64,000 nucleotides of DNA from Streptococcus sp. LPB0220 (GTDB lineage Bacteria > Bacillota > Bacilli > Lactobacillales > Streptococcaceae). Positions 25,615 through 35,183 of this stretch are shown in pieces. How positions within the stretch are numbered: position 1 is the first letter of the stretch; every line of letters starts with the position of its first letter. Made by a program: the position numbers and the translations under genes. The notes below the pieces were generated by a model. That model saw nothing but the letters and a program-made list of their open reading frames with translations. It did no database searches and had not been told where the DNA came from. Location of the stretch: contig NZ_CP044230.1 of assembly GCF_008727815.1 (NCBI RefSeq), forward strand, positions 1,534,001 to 1,598,000, in the 5' to 3' direction.

Positions 25615-27945
25615 TTATTTTTTCCGATGAAAGAACCAGCCCACTAGTTTCTTGAAGACTTGAATCAAGATGAGAGCAAGAACGGCCATGATGGCGCAGA
25701 TAAGCAGCGTTTGGATCCTCAAGGGGCTCATGTTGAAGAATCTACCTAAGATACTACTTGAAACCAGGAAGGCTAGGATATTTCCTAGAAGAACCAGTCT
25801 CTTGTAGTGATTGAGAGGCTGGGATTCTTGGTAGATGATGGTAAATCCAACGAAGGCCATCAAGCAGATGGCTGCACTTGAGAGTTCTTCCGATCTCATG
25901 CCAAATGTTGAAGAGAGCAACACCAAACTAAAGATCAATATAAAATCCGTCAAGGCAGCAGGTAGCGCATTTTTAAAGACCGTTTCGATAAAGCGCCCTT
26001 TGATGCGCTCGCTATTGGGCTCAAGCGCTAGGAAGAATCCTGGAATCCCAATCGTAAAACCACTGATCAAAGACATCTGCGACGGCATGATGGGATAGGT
26101 AAAGGCTAAGAGCGTCACAGAGATGGCCAACAAAATGGAAAAGATATTCTTGATCAAAAAGAGACTGGCTGATCGTTGAATATTATTGACCACCCGCCGC
26201 CCTTCTGCCACGATGGACGGCATCTTCCCAAAGTCAGAATCTAGCAAGACCACTTGCGCCATCTTTTTGGTCGCATCATTTCCAGATTCCATCGCAATAC
26301 TACAATCCGCTGTTTTGAGGGCCAGAATATCGTTGACGCCATCTCCGGTCATGGTGACTTTATGCCCCTTTGCCTGCAAGCCTTCTACAAGGCTTTTCTT
26401 TTGCTCTGGTGTCACCCGACCAAAGACCGTATATTGGCTCGCCGCTTGGTGCAAATCTTCTTCCGTCAGTAAGGTTCTGGCATCGATTAGATCCTCTGCT
26501 CCTTCAATGCCTGCTTTTTGTGCAATAGCAGAGACAGTAGCAGGGTTGTCCCCTGAAATGACCTTAATGGTCACTCCTTGTTCTTTAAAGTAGGCGAAGG
26601 TTTCTTTGGCATTTTTTCTCAAAGGATTGGAGAGAATGATCCAGGCTACCAAGTCTACTGGAGCCTCTAAAGTCTCTCCCAGGTATTCTCCCTTATATTT
26701 CCCAAAGGCCAAGACCCGATTGCCTGCCTGAGTAGCAGGAGCAATCTCCCCTTCAACCTCAGAGAAGCCCTCTCGTAAAACAAACTCTGGTGCCCCCAAT
26801 ACATAGATCCCAGATTCAAAGGCAATCGCCCCATACTTTTTCTTAGACGTAAAGGGCTGTATTTCAAGGGCCTTACAAGGCTGGCTGACTGGAGTCTTGT
26901 GAAATTTTCGGATGGCATCCATGGTATCGTTTTGATCCATATTAGCTCCTACATACTGAGCTAGAGCTTCCAAGTCTTGAGCGTCTTTAACTGGACGAAT
27001 CTCTGTTACTTCCATACCCGGCTCTGTAATGGTCCCTGTCTTATCGACACAAAGGATATCCACGCGCGATAAGGTCTCAATCCCCTTCATACTATTGAGC
27101 AGGACCTTTTCCTTAGCCAATCTGACAGCACCCAGAGCCAGCGCCAAGGTCATCAAGAGATACAAGCCTTCTGGAATCATCCCGATCAAGGCACCGACTG
27201 TTGAAGTCACACTGAGCTTGAGGCTATCGCCTAGGCTGATATAGCTGCGAAGAAAAAGGAGCGAGCCTAGCGGAATGATAAGAAGACCAATGATCCCCAC
27301 GATTCGGTTGACCGCATGGACCATATCGGACTCCTCATGAGACTTGACCTGCTTGGCTTCCAGGCTCAATTGGTTAATGTAGGAGTCATTCCCAACTTTT
27401 TCCAATCGCGCCAGTCCTTGACCAGCGATCACAAAACTACCTGACATGAGCGCGTCTTGCGCTCCTTTTTTGACCTCATCGGCTTCACCGGTCAATTGCG
27501 ATTCATCGACTTTTAGCTCGCCCTCCAGCAAAAACCCATCCGCATAGATCTGGTCTCCAGCTTGAAAGCGAACTAGATCGACCTCCACCAGCTGATCGAT
27601 AGGTAGAGCAAATTCTTTTCCTTCGCGAAGAACGATCGCCTCACTCATATGTAGAAATTGCATCTGACGCAAGATCCGTCTAGAGCGGACTTCCTGCACA
27701 ATTCCTACCAGGGAGTTGACCACGACGACCGGGACAAACAAGAGATTGTTCCAAGACTTCACTGCTACCAGCAAGACCGCTAAGACCAGGAAAATCAGAT
27801 TAAAGTAGGTAAAGACATTGTCTCGAATGATCTGCCCAATACTTTTTTCTGTCTTAATCGTGACCTTATTTTGCTTGCCCTCTTGGATCTTTTTTGCTAC
27901 TTCTTCCTGACTGAGTCCTTCTAATCTAACCATTGCTTTCCTCAC
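25615..27945 (-). CDS. P-type (E1-E2) cation-transporting ATPase, CtpE-like
   Basis: Membrane cation pump of 776 residues. The phosphorylation site is DKTGTITEPG, the A-domain loop is DESQLTGEAD (usually TGE), and the hinge is MTGDGVNDILALKTADCSIAM. About ten membrane helices are grouped 2+2+6 as in P-type ATPases. There are no N-terminal heavy-metal CxxC motifs, so it is not a copper or cadmium pump. Its sequence style resembles CtpE-like calcium transporters; the ion cannot be read from the sequence. It overlaps the upstream VOC gene by 4 nt, so the two are coupled. Confidence 0.87.
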   Translation of the reverse strand: MRKAMVRLEGLSQEEVAKKIQEGKQNKVTIKTEKSIGQIIRDNVFTYFNLIFLVLAVLLVAVKSWNNLLFVPVVVVNSLVGIVQEVRSRRILRQMQFLHMSEAIVLREGKEFALPIDQLVEVDLVRFQAGDQIYADGFLLEGELKVDESQLTGEADEVKKGAQDALMSGSFVIAGQGLARLEKVGNDSYINQLSLEAKQVKSHEESDMVHAVNRIVGIIGLLIIPLGSLLFLRSYISLGDSLKLSVTSTVGALIGMIPEGLYLLMTLALALGAVRLAKEKVLLNSMKGIETLSRVDILCVDKTGTITEPGMEVTEIRPVKDAQDLEALAQYVGANMDQNDTMDAIRKFHKTPVSQPCKALEIQPFTSKKKYGAIAFESGIYVLGAPEFVLREGFSEVEGEIAPATQAGNRVLAFGKYKGEYLGETLEAPVDLVAWIILSNPLRKNAKETFAYFKEQGVTIKVISGDNPATVSAIAQKAGIEGAEDLIDARTLLTEEDLHQAASQYTVFGRVTPEQKKSLVEGLQAKGHKVTMTGDGVNDILALKTADCSIAMESGNDATKKMAQVVLLDSDFGKMPSIVAEGRRVVNNIQRSASLFLIKNIFSILLAISVTLLAFTYPIMPSQMSLISGFTIGIPGFFLALEPNSERIKGRFIETVFKNALPAALTDFILIFSLVLLSSTFGMRSEELSSAAICLMAFVGFTIIYQESQPLNHYKRLVLLGNILAFLVSSSILGRFFNMSPLRIQTLLICAIMAVLALILIQVFKKLVGWFFHRKK

Positions 27946-28328
27946 TCATGTATTTCCAAAGGCAATCCTTCTGGATCGAAGAAAAATGCCATCTTCTTGC
28001 CATCAAAATCATCATAGCGAAGGCCTGTATTCTCAATACCTAGCTGATCCAATCTAGCTAGATACGTCTCTACAGCGTCCACTTGAAAGGCCAGATGACG
28101 CAGTCCCGCATGCTCGGGCAAGGGGAGCTTAGGACGTTCTGGGGCCGACGGTTTGATAAAGAGTTCTAAAGTCAGCTTCCCCTGACGGAGATTGATCAAG
28201 ATATCTCCGCGTTCGGGACGGTCATACTCACTGACAATCGCAAAGCCCAACTGGTCCACATAAAAGTGCAGCATAGCATCGCGATCCCGTCCAATGATGG
28301 CAATATGATGAATCGTGTCTAACTTCAT
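27942..28328 (-). CDS. VOC-superfamily (glyoxalase-like) protein
   Basis: 128 residues with two vicinal-oxygen-chelate beta-alpha-beta-beta-beta modules. HHIAIIGRDRDAMLHFYVDQLGF, the ELFI strand, GLRHLAFQVDAVETYLARL and the final FFFDPEGLPLEIHE supply His and Glu metal ligands as in glyoxalase I-like enzymes. The substrate is unknown. It lies directly upstream of, and overlaps, the P-type ATPase gene. Confidence 0.87.
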   Translation of the reverse strand: MKLDTIHHIAIIGRDRDAMLHFYVDQLGFAIVSEYDRPERGDILINLRQGKLTLELFIKPSAPERPKLPLPEHAGLRHLAFQVDAVETYLARLDQLGIENTGLRYDDFDGKKMAFFFDPEGLPLEIHE

Positions 28329-28353
28329 CTGGTCCTACTTTCTATTTTCTATA

Positions 28354-28389
28354 AAAAGAAAAGGGAGTGGGGCAAGTGCCCTCTTCCCC
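28354..28389 (-). terminator. Terminator after ftsK
   Basis: GGGAAGAGGGC and GCCCCACTCCC form a stem with a small internal loop, followed by TTTTCTTTTT, on the minus strand beyond the ftsK stop. Confidence 0.6.
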
Positions 28390-28395
28390 CTAGAC

Positions 28396-30753
28396 TTATT
28401 GTTGCAATACTTTTCGAGGTTTGGTCCCTTCAGCTGGTCCAATCACACCCGCTGCTTCCAACTCTTCCATGAGGCGAGTCGCCCGGTTAAAACCAACCGA
28501 TAAGCGGCGCTGGATCATTGAAGCACTGGCTTTTTGGGTCTCGATGACGAGCGTTTTGGCCTCTTCAAAGAGAGGATCACCTTCGTCTAAGCCACCCATG
28601 CCTCCGTCAAAGTCCGACTCCGATACTTCTCCTGGATCAAAGGCATCATCATAATCAGCTTCTGCCTGCTCTTTGACAAAGTTGACAATCCGCTCCACAT
28701 CGTCATCTGAGATAAAGGATCCTTGTAGACGGATCGGATGATTTTCATCGATCGGTTTAAAAAGCATGTCTCCACGACCGAGCAATTTTTCTGCCCCATT
28801 TTCATCCAAGATGGTCCGTGAGTCGGTCCCAGATGATACCGCAAAAGCGACACGGGAAGGCACATTGGCCTTGATCAAACCTGATATAACGTCAACCGAT
28901 GGCCGTTGGGTCGCAAGAATCATGTGAATTCCTGCTGCACGTGCCTTTTGTCCAAGGCGAATAATAGCATCTTCCACTTCTTTACTTGCGACCATCATCA
29001 AGTCTGCCAACTCATCGACAATGACCACAATCAATGGAAGTGGTACTTGCTTCATCTCAGACTGGGCATTGTACTCAGCTACCTTGGCATTAAAGCCAGC
29101 AATATTCCTAGCGCCTACTTTTGAGAAGAGCTCGTAGCGATTTTCCATCTCATCAACGACCTTCTGCAGAGCTCGACTGGCCTTGCGTGGGTTGGTCACC
29201 ACTGGAATCAAGAGGTGAGGAATATCATTGTAGACAGAAAGCTCCACCATCTTTGGATCGACCATCATAAACTTGACTTCGTCCGGACGAGCCTTCATCA
29301 AAATACTCGAAATAATTCCATTGACCGCTACTGACTTACCAGATCCAGTAGAACCCGCTACCAAGAGGTGGGGCATCCGAGCCAAATCAAAGGTCCGAGC
29401 CGAGCCATCTACAGCCTTCCCAAGAGGAATCTCAAGGAGTTTAGCCGGATCTGTTTTGGACTGCTCCCACAATTCACGGAAGGAAACGGTCGCAATCTCT
29501 GAGTTAGGCACTTCAATCCCGACCAGAGACTTCCCTGGAATCGGTGCTTCAATTCGCACATCCTTGGCTGCTAGGGCCAAGGCCAAATCATCTGCTAGGT
29601 TCGAAATGCGGTTGACCCGCACACCGACAGCCGGCTTGACCTCATACTTAGTGACAGAAGGACCGATCTCTGCCCGCTCCACAGTCGCCTTGATATTGAA
29701 GCTTGCAAAGGTCTCTTCCAAAATGCGGATGTTCTGGCGAACGATGTTTTTCTCTTTGGATTGATTTTTCGGCTTATCAGGTGCGAAGAGATCAATTGTT
29801 GGAAGCTTGTACTGGAGGAGTTCCTTAGGTGTGAAATCCACTTGAACTTCTTCCCCATCGCCCTCGAATTCTTCGGCTTCCGGAAACTCTTCGTATGCTT
29901 CAGGCTCTTCAGGCCATTCTTGATCTGGCAGGTAAATCTCTGGTGTTGCTGGTGCGACAATTTCGGCTTCTGGGAAGGGCTCTGTGAACGGCTCTTCCGC
30001 CAACACCTCTCCCGTTTCAGGGTCTACAGGATGCCCTTCCATAGAAAGGGAAGTTGGAAGAACAGCTCTTGCTTCTTCTTGCTCTCTTTCAGCTGCAGCA
30101 GCTTCCTCGGCAGCTCTCGCTTCTTTTTCAAGGAATTTCTGCTCGCGACGCTCTTTGCGTTTCTCCATAGAAGCGTGGAAGGCTTCCGATCCCTTTTCAA
30201 ACAAATCATAGATGGAGTAAGGACTCATCAAGAGAATCCCCAATCCAATAAAGAGAAGGCCAATAAAATAAGAGCCAATATTTGAAAAGAGGAAGGAAAT
30301 CGGAGCATAAAGAAGGGCACCGATCATACCACCACCGGCAAAGCTCTCCACTCGCAGATGAATCAGGTCTGCCATGATTCTTGAAAAGGTGACCTTGATC
30401 CCATTATTGTCTAAATGAAGTGAGGATACAAAGAAGGCCTGAAACATCAAGAGAAGCCCAGCAAAGAAGCTTAGGAATCCTGAAATCACCCCTTCGTGTT
30501 TGTCCAGCCATTTAAAGGCATAGAGGTAGAAAAAGGTCGCTAAAATGGCCAAGTAAGCCAAACTCCCAACAAACAGTCGGATCAAGTTGTAGGCCAAGAC
30601 CCCTACTGCTCCCAATTTCAAGGCCGCAAAGACTAAAACCAGACTAATCAGAATGGTCACAATCATGCGGTGAATTGCTTTTTTTCTTTCTAATTCTGCT
30701 TTGGACAGTCGTCTCGTCGACCGTGTTTTTTTTGATTGATTATTGTTTGCCAT
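28396..30753 (-). CDS. ftsK: DNA translocase FtsK/SpoIIIE family
   Basis: Septal DNA motor that clears and aligns chromosomes during division. N-terminal membrane helices (about residues 28-195), an acidic/proline-rich linker (about 215-330), then the hexameric motor with Walker [14 protein letters not shown], Walker [13 protein letters not shown] and [10 protein letters not shown], and a C-terminal gamma winged helix ([24 protein letters not shown]) for KOPS/SRS recognition. 785 residues. ATG 30753 ([14 protein letters not shown]) is preferred over a start 75 bp upstream whose extra residues are not family-like. Confidence 0.95.
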   Translation of the reverse strand: MANNNQSKKTRSTRRLSKAELERKKAIHRMIVTILISLVLVFAALKLGAVGVLAYNLIRLFVGSLAYLAILATFFYLYAFKWLDKHEGVISGFLSFFAGLLLMFQAFFVSSLHLDNNGIKVTFSRIMADLIHLRVESFAGGGMIGALLYAPISFLFSNIGSYFIGLLFIGLGILLMSPYSIYDLFEKGSEAFHASMEKRKERREQKFLEKEARAAEEAAAAEREQEEARAVLPTSLSMEGHPVDPETGEVLAEEPFTEPFPEAEIVAPATPEIYLPDQEWPEEPEAYEEFPEAEEFEGDGEEVQVDFTPKELLQYKLPTIDLFAPDKPKNQSKEKNIVRQNIRILEETFASFNIKATVERAEIGPSVTKYEVKPAVGVRVNRISNLADDLALALAAKDVRIEAPIPGKSLVGIEVPNSEIATVSFRELWEQSKTDPAKLLEIPLGKAVDGSARTFDLARMPHLLVAGSTGSGKSVAVNGIISSILMKARPDEVKFMMVDPKMVELSVYNDIPHLLIPVVTNPRKASRALQKVVDEMENRYELFSKVGARNIAGFNAKVAEYNAQSEMKQVPLPLIVVIVDELADLMMVASKEVEDAIIRLGQKARAAGIHMILATQRPSVDVISGLIKANVPSRVAFAVSSGTDSRTILDENGAEKLLGRGDMLFKPIDENHPIRLQGSFISDDDVERIVNFVKEQAEADYDDAFDPGEVSESDFDGGMGGLDEGDPLFEEAKTLVIETQKASASMIQRRLSVGFNRATRLMEELEAAGVIGPAEGTKPRKVLQQ

Positions 30754-30824
30754 AACCTTTATTATATCACATTTCCAAGCCAGCTCCCTAGTAAAACCAT
30801 TTCCAAACATTTGAAACATAAAGC

Positions 30825-30853
30825 ACAAAACAGCACCGAGTAGGCACTGTTTT
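30825..30853 (-). terminator. Terminator after the unknown gene at 30852
   Basis: AAAACAGTGCC and GGTGCTGTTTT form an 11-bp stem with two wobble pairs and loop TACTC; it overlaps the gene's stop codon. Confidence 0.7.
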
Positions 30854-31394
30854 AGATGTTTTTCTTGGGGTGGCGGTCAATGATGGCTTGATAGTCTTTC
30901 AGCGCTTGCTTTCCTTTGTCCGTCAACTGATAACCCCGAATTGTGAACTGCTCCGCCAGTTCTTCCTCCGTAAAATGGGCAGCCAAAGCTTGGTTCAAAT
31001 CAGCTGCTTTCATCTTAGACAAACCCGCGACTCCCTTCTTTTTGAGAATGGCTTTTTTCATGGTCGCATTGATGTGGTCCAGCGAATCAAAAGCGGATTC
31101 AATAAAAGTATAGCCCTTCTCCACCAAAGCCTTCAAGTGTTCCGAAGCATGAATCCCATAGCTGTATTCAAAATACTTGGGAAACCAAGTCTCTGTCGTA
31201 AACGTTCCAAAATGGATCCGCCACAAGAGAATGATATCCCCTGCAAGCAAGCCATCTCGAAGGAGCTCCATATTTCGTTTGGAAACAGGTTTTGGATCTA
31301 ACAACCAAGCTTCTAAATACCTCTCAGGAGAAATAAAGGGTTTCATCTCATGATCAGCGTGAAATTTTTCCATTACATCTGCAATAGTCGTCAT
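30852..31394 (-). CDS. Uncharacterised soluble protein with a SAP-like segment
   Basis: 180 residues, no membrane segment or signal peptide. I do not recognise the family with certainty. Residues about 110-150 ([31 protein letters not shown]) look like a SAP-type helix-loop-helix, and the end [25 protein letters not shown] resembles a winged-helix wing as in small phage-like or DNA-linked proteins. The middle contains an aromatic-rich stretch, [14 protein letters not shown]. It stands alone behind the divergent-free gap near 31400 and has its own terminator. DNA binding is a guess. Confidence 0.65.
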   Translation of the reverse strand: MTTIADVMEKFHADHEMKPFISPERYLEAWLLDPKPVSKRNMELLRDGLLAGDIILLWRIHFGTFTTETWFPKYFEYSYGIHASEHLKALVEKGYTFIESAFDSLDHINATMKKAILKKKGVAGLSKMKAADLNQALAAHFTEEELAEQFTIRGYQLTDKGKQALKDYQAIIDRHPKKNI

Positions 31395-31518
31395 AAGTCT
31401 CTCCTATCTATCATTGACTGTATCATAACAAAATAAAAAGAACCTGTCGATCAAGAAAGCTTCCTGATGACAGGTGCCTAATGTAAAATGGATTTCACTC
31501 AGACTTTTTCCTATTTTG

Positions 31519-32268
31519 TTAAATAGATTTTAAACTGTCATATTTTTCTTTGTATTGTTCGTAGTACAAAAATAGGTAGTAACCCCCTACTATTTCTAAA
31601 AAGAAGACATAAAGAGCAACAGCCATAATAGCGGGGCAGAATGGCGTTAAGATAGCATCAATGCTCCCTCTTACATTTGTATTGTTTGAACGATCAAACA
31701 ATACAAAACCCGCTGTAACTCCACTTCCTCCCAAGATCAATAATTGATCTGTCATTTTTTCTGTTGCTAGGGCAGCCAAGGAAGCATAGGGTTTTCTTTC
31801 TTCAACTGCAGTCTTTATCTTTTTAGGGACCTTCCTAAAGAGATATATCACAACAACTATCGTTAATCCAGCTGATAAAAAACCGAGAAGTTTTCTGCAA
31901 AAAATCCCAATTAATACAAATCCTAATTCCATAAATAGTAATAGAAGGTACATATAACAATAAGTTAGATATTTCAAGATCATTTTTTTCTTTCGATATT
32001 TAAACGAATAGAAAATGTAGACCAAATAAAATAAAAGTAGAACAAACAAAAGAGGTAAATTTAACCATTGATAGGCAACATCCCCATCTCCATCTAATCT
32101 TATTCCCTTAAAGACTGCTGGAAGAAGGATATAAAGTAGATAGACTATTGCAGAAAATAAAGGCATACCAATAAATCTTTTCCAATTTCCCTTATCGTTA
32201 AAGCGACTAATAATGGTCTCATTTACGAAGGATTGACTTTCTTCAAATGAGTAAGTAAAAAGTTTCAT
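31519..32268 (-). CDS. Uncharacterised multi-pass membrane protein (cluster gene 4)
   Basis: 249 residues, about six hydrophobic segments. It opens MKLFTYSFEESQSFVNETI; the motif SFEES recurs near the start of the protein at 32776-33708, and both end with a tyrosine-rich, charged tail (GYYLFLYYEQYKEKYDSL here), so the two look like paralogues. ATG 32268 behind AAAGGGAG is preferred over a start 33 bp upstream. It is the last gene of a four-gene minus-strand cluster. No known domain recognised; the DNA is AT-rich compared with the neighbours. Confidence 0.7.
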   Translation of the reverse strand: MKLFTYSFEESQSFVNETIISRFNDKGNWKRFIGMPLFSAIVYLLYILLPAVFKGIRLDGDGDVAYQWLNLPLLFVLLLFYLVYIFYSFKYRKKKMILKYLTYCYMYLLLLFMELGFVLIGIFCRKLLGFLSAGLTIVVVIYLFRKVPKKIKTAVEERKPYASLAALATEKMTDQLLILGGSGVTAGFVLFDRSNNTNVRGSIDAILTPFCPAIMAVALYVFFLEIVGGYYLFLYYEQYKEKYDSLKSI

Positions 32269-32300
32269 ATTTCTCCCTTTTAGATTCAATCTGTCACTCA

Positions 32301-32783
32301 CTAGTCCTGACTATCACTCGTAGGCACTTCAATATCAGGCACATCGATTACATTATTGACTTGGATATTATCTTGTTGATCCTTCAGATTTGTCTGTGAG
32401 GTTTGTGGTTTGTATAGTGAGAAAAAGCATACGCCAATCACCAATAGACTCGCTCCAAGGACGCAAAGTCTCTTGACATGCCAAGCCATCGGCAAGGGAA
32501 TTTTCGCTCGAATACCTGATTTCTTGACCCAATCCGGATGATCTCGCATGACACGATTAGCTGCCATCAGAGGCATCAGGTAGCCAAAGAGCGCAATGAC
32601 CGTTGTCAAACCAATAACCCGAAAACGATTCTGATTAGATGGAGAAACATGGTTCACTTCCATCAGGACCATGCCCGTAATCACCAAAATAATGACCAGT
32701 AATAAGCCCAAAGATCCCCATAGACCTTCCCTACGGTAGCATTTCAATTCATCAAATGACATCTCGTTAAAATTCTTATTCAT
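32301..32783 (-). CDS. Uncharacterised small membrane protein (cluster gene 3)
   Basis: 160 residues: short charged N-terminus (NEMSFDELKCYRREGLW), three hydrophobic segments (about 21-43, 54-74, 106-125) and a hydrophilic C-terminal tail with repeated acidic residues (about 126-160). Its start overlaps the upstream gene by 8 nt and the following gene begins 32 bp after its stop, so it is part of one transcript. Topology suggests a cytosolic N-terminus and an outside C-terminal tail. I recognise no family. Confidence 0.65.
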   Translation of the reverse strand: MNKNFNEMSFDELKCYRREGLWGSLGLLLVIILVITGMVLMEVNHVSPSNQNRFRVIGLTTVIALFGYLMPLMAANRVMRDHPDWVKKSGIRAKIPLPMAWHVKRLCVLGASLLVIGVCFFSLYKPQTSQTNLKDQQDNIQVNNVIDVPDIEVPTSDSQD

Positions 32784-33708
32784 TCTTTAACAACTCCTTA
32801 TATTTCTTCAGGTATTTCTTGCCATACCACTCTTCTACAGTTTTACCTTCCCACTCACGATATTCTTCAGGATATTTTAATTTGTAGTAGCCTTGCAACA
32901 TATAGGGAAACATGAAATATATTTCAAAAGCAGAAACCAGTATATCGAAAATTAGAAATAAAAATAAAATCCACAATCTTCCAACCAAATTATCTGCATT
33001 TCTTATTGAATCCGAATATATCCTACGAAAAATTATCCAGAGTGCTACAACTATTCCACCATACTTGACAATAAATCTAAATACACTATTAAACACTCTA
33101 TCGGTCGGACTCTCTATTCCAGTACCACCATATAATAATTTAAGTAATGATATAGACTTAGCATGTATCAGGTAAATTATCGTAAATAGAATCAAACCTT
33201 CCATGGCAAATAACCCTAAATATTCAACTAAACCATAAAGTAAATTCAACAATAGAAGATTTAACTCAACTAGAAGCCATATTATAAAGGAAACCATAAC
33301 ATGAAACTGACCTCTATAGATCAAAATGAACTGTTGGTTGAATCGCTTTCCTAATATAATCAGCAAAATCCATATTGCCAGCCCCATCCAAAATACCCAG
33401 TATGGAAGAAAATTAATTTCGGGCAAGCGTACTGTTAAATCTCTAGGATTAGCATGGTAAAATAAATAATCATTTAAAGCAACAATTAACCAATTGGGAC
33501 CGATTATAAATAAGATCGTCAAAAATACTAGCCAGACATATGATTTCAAAGCCCCTCTATATTTTTCTTTTTTTAGAGCATCCTGATAATTTTCCTGAGC
33601 AAATTTTCCCGAAATGCCATCATCTAATAAATTCAAACTCTCTTCAAAACTGGCTTTAAAGATCGATTGTTTTTTCAATTTTCTTGAATCCAATTTTTGA
33701 TTTTTCAT
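32776..33708 (-). CDS. Uncharacterised multi-pass membrane protein (cluster gene 2)
   Basis: 310 residues with about six hydrophobic segments. N-terminus is basic (KNQKLDSRKLKKQSIFKASFEESLNLL) and shares SFEES with the protein at 31519. The C-terminal region GYYKLKYPEEYREWEGKTVEEWYGKKYLKKY is charged and aromatic, predicted cytosolic. Codon use and base composition are visibly AT-rich, suggesting acquisition. It follows the gene at 33755 after 46 bp and overlaps the next gene by 8 nt. Confidence 0.65.
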   Translation of the reverse strand: MKNQKLDSRKLKKQSIFKASFEESLNLLDDGISGKFAQENYQDALKKEKYRGALKSYVWLVFLTILFIIGPNWLIVALNDYLFYHANPRDLTVRLPEINFLPYWVFWMGLAIWILLIILGKRFNQQFILIYRGQFHVMVSFIIWLLVELNLLLLNLLYGLVEYLGLFAMEGLILFTIIYLIHAKSISLLKLLYGGTGIESPTDRVFNSVFRFIVKYGGIVVALWIIFRRIYSDSIRNADNLVGRLWILFLFLIFDILVSAFEIYFMFPYMLQGYYKLKYPEEYREWEGKTVEEWYGKKYLKKYKELLKNE

Positions 33709-33754
33709 CTCAATCTTCTCAATTCACTTTCTAGATCACATTGTTTGTCATTTT

Positions 33755-35017
33755 TCAATGTTTCTCAACTCTGACCGTTCCTTTTTCGTAGCCGTCATAC
33801 ATCGGGCTATTCTTGCTCACATAAGTGCGAATATCATGTGAGGAGTCAGACTGCTCAAAAAGCGATAGAGAACCCCATTGCAACATTCCATGATACTGTT
33901 TTCCATCAACAGTCAGCTCGATATCTTCCCTATCGAAAGAATACGTCTTTTCCTCACCACTCTCCCTCACTATCACATGATCTCCATCAATCTTGATCCA
34001 GGATTCTTTATTGAGCGAAGCAGTTTTGGTCTCCATATTGGCAACCGACAAATAATAGACCCCATTAATTGGCAGATTGCTCTCCACTAAGTTCATAATG
34101 ATCGCTCCAACAAAAAGAATCGGAATAATCAACAATAGCCATTTCCATTTCTTCCTCCCCTTCTTTTTTGGAAGTTCCGTCTCAGGAAGAGGCAGATCAG
34201 CTGTTAGAGTCGCAAGTCTCTCAGACTCCAGCTTTGGATCTAGCATAAGAGCAGATAAAGAGTGATCTTCACTCGCTAACCATTGCTTGGCCATCTGGAC
34301 AAAATACAGACGCTCATCTTCTTGCGCTATCTCTTCAAATAAAGAAACAGCCAGCTCCATATCTCCCTTTAAATAGGTATTTAATCCTTTAAAATAACGA
34401 TTTTCTAAGCGTTGAAAAGCCTGTGAACCGGTCACATGATCAAAATAATCATTGGGTTGCTGGTCCACAAGGATGTCATAGATGGCCAGTTGCTTCTGAA
34501 TAACTTCTTCTTTTTCTGCTTCATTCTTGAAGGGAACATAGGTAAACTTCTTCTGAATATCTTCCTTGCTGATGGCTTTTCCTGAAAGTAGGGAAGATTT
34601 TACGAAAATTCCCAAGAGGGATGAACGATCAGTCCTAGCTATGTTTTGATTTTGTAAAAACTCTATTCGATCGATTGCAGATGAGAAATCTCCAATCATG
34701 TAGCAATATATTACACTAGCAAGATGGGCAGCTTTTTTGCTTATACTAAATCTAGCACGACTTCCAGATTGTGCACATTCATGCCAAAAATCTATCCCCG
34801 AGGAAACATTTAAAATCTTAAGACATTCTTTTCCAAACCATCTATTCATCAAAACATAAAGAAGGAATATAAGACCAAGCACTACTAGCAAGGTATTCGA
34901 ATAAAAGTCTTGATGATCCGGATACAGACTAGATAAATAGAAATGGCCTACAAATAAACTGATAATCCCAATCCAGAGTATTATGACATATTTTTTTCTT
35001 AATTTGCTATAACTCAT
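33755..35017 (-). CDS. Uncharacterised membrane protein with a helical-repeat-like centre and extracellular C-terminal domain (cluster gene 1)
   Basis: 420 residues. Two hydrophobic segments at about 10-30 and 40-58; a soluble helical region (about 60-270) whose paired helices (RLENRYFKGLNTYLKGDMELAVSLFEEIAQEDERLYFVQMAKQWL) look TPR-like; a basic stretch KKKGRKKWK, then a third hydrophobic segment (about 293-312); then a beta-rich domain (about 320-420) ending YDGYEKGTVRVEKH that resembles the small extracellular lipid-like-binding domains of unknown function in streptococci. It is the promoter-proximal gene of the cluster. Function unknown. Confidence 0.65.
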   Translation of the reverse strand: MSYSKLRKKYVIILWIGIISLFVGHFYLSSLYPDHQDFYSNTLLVVLGLIFLLYVLMNRWFGKECLKILNVSSGIDFWHECAQSGSRARFSISKKAAHLASVIYCYMIGDFSSAIDRIEFLQNQNIARTDRSSLLGIFVKSSLLSGKAISKEDIQKKFTYVPFKNEAEKEEVIQKQLAIYDILVDQQPNDYFDHVTGSQAFQRLENRYFKGLNTYLKGDMELAVSLFEEIAQEDERLYFVQMAKQWLASEDHSLSALMLDPKLESERLATLTADLPLPETELPKKKGRKKWKWLLLIIPILFVGAIIMNLVESNLPINGVYYLSVANMETKTASLNKESWIKIDGDHVIVRESGEEKTYSFDREDIELTVDGKQYHGMLQWGSLSLFEQSDSSHDIRTYVSKNSPMYDGYEKGTVRVEKH

Positions 35018-35102
35018 TTAATGATACCTCTTTTAGTGTTATCTCCCATCATACCGAATTTTCCATCTCTACGCAACTTCCTTCTTAATTAGTGATTTAG
35101 AC

Positions 35103-35126
35103 CAAAAAAACACCCTCGTGGGTGTT
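35103..35126 (-). terminator. Terminator after the EmrE-like exporter
   Basis: AACACCC/GGGTGTT 7-bp stem with a 4-base loop followed by seven T residues on the minus strand. Confidence 0.85.
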
Positions 35127-35183
35127 AGCATTGACAGACTGAACCGCGATATCATCTTTTATGTTCTACTTTTCTACCACTAT

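Noticed and set aside
30754..30828. Longer FtsK start
   Set aside because: The extra residues are not family-like; the ATG at 30753 begins the conserved basic N-terminus.
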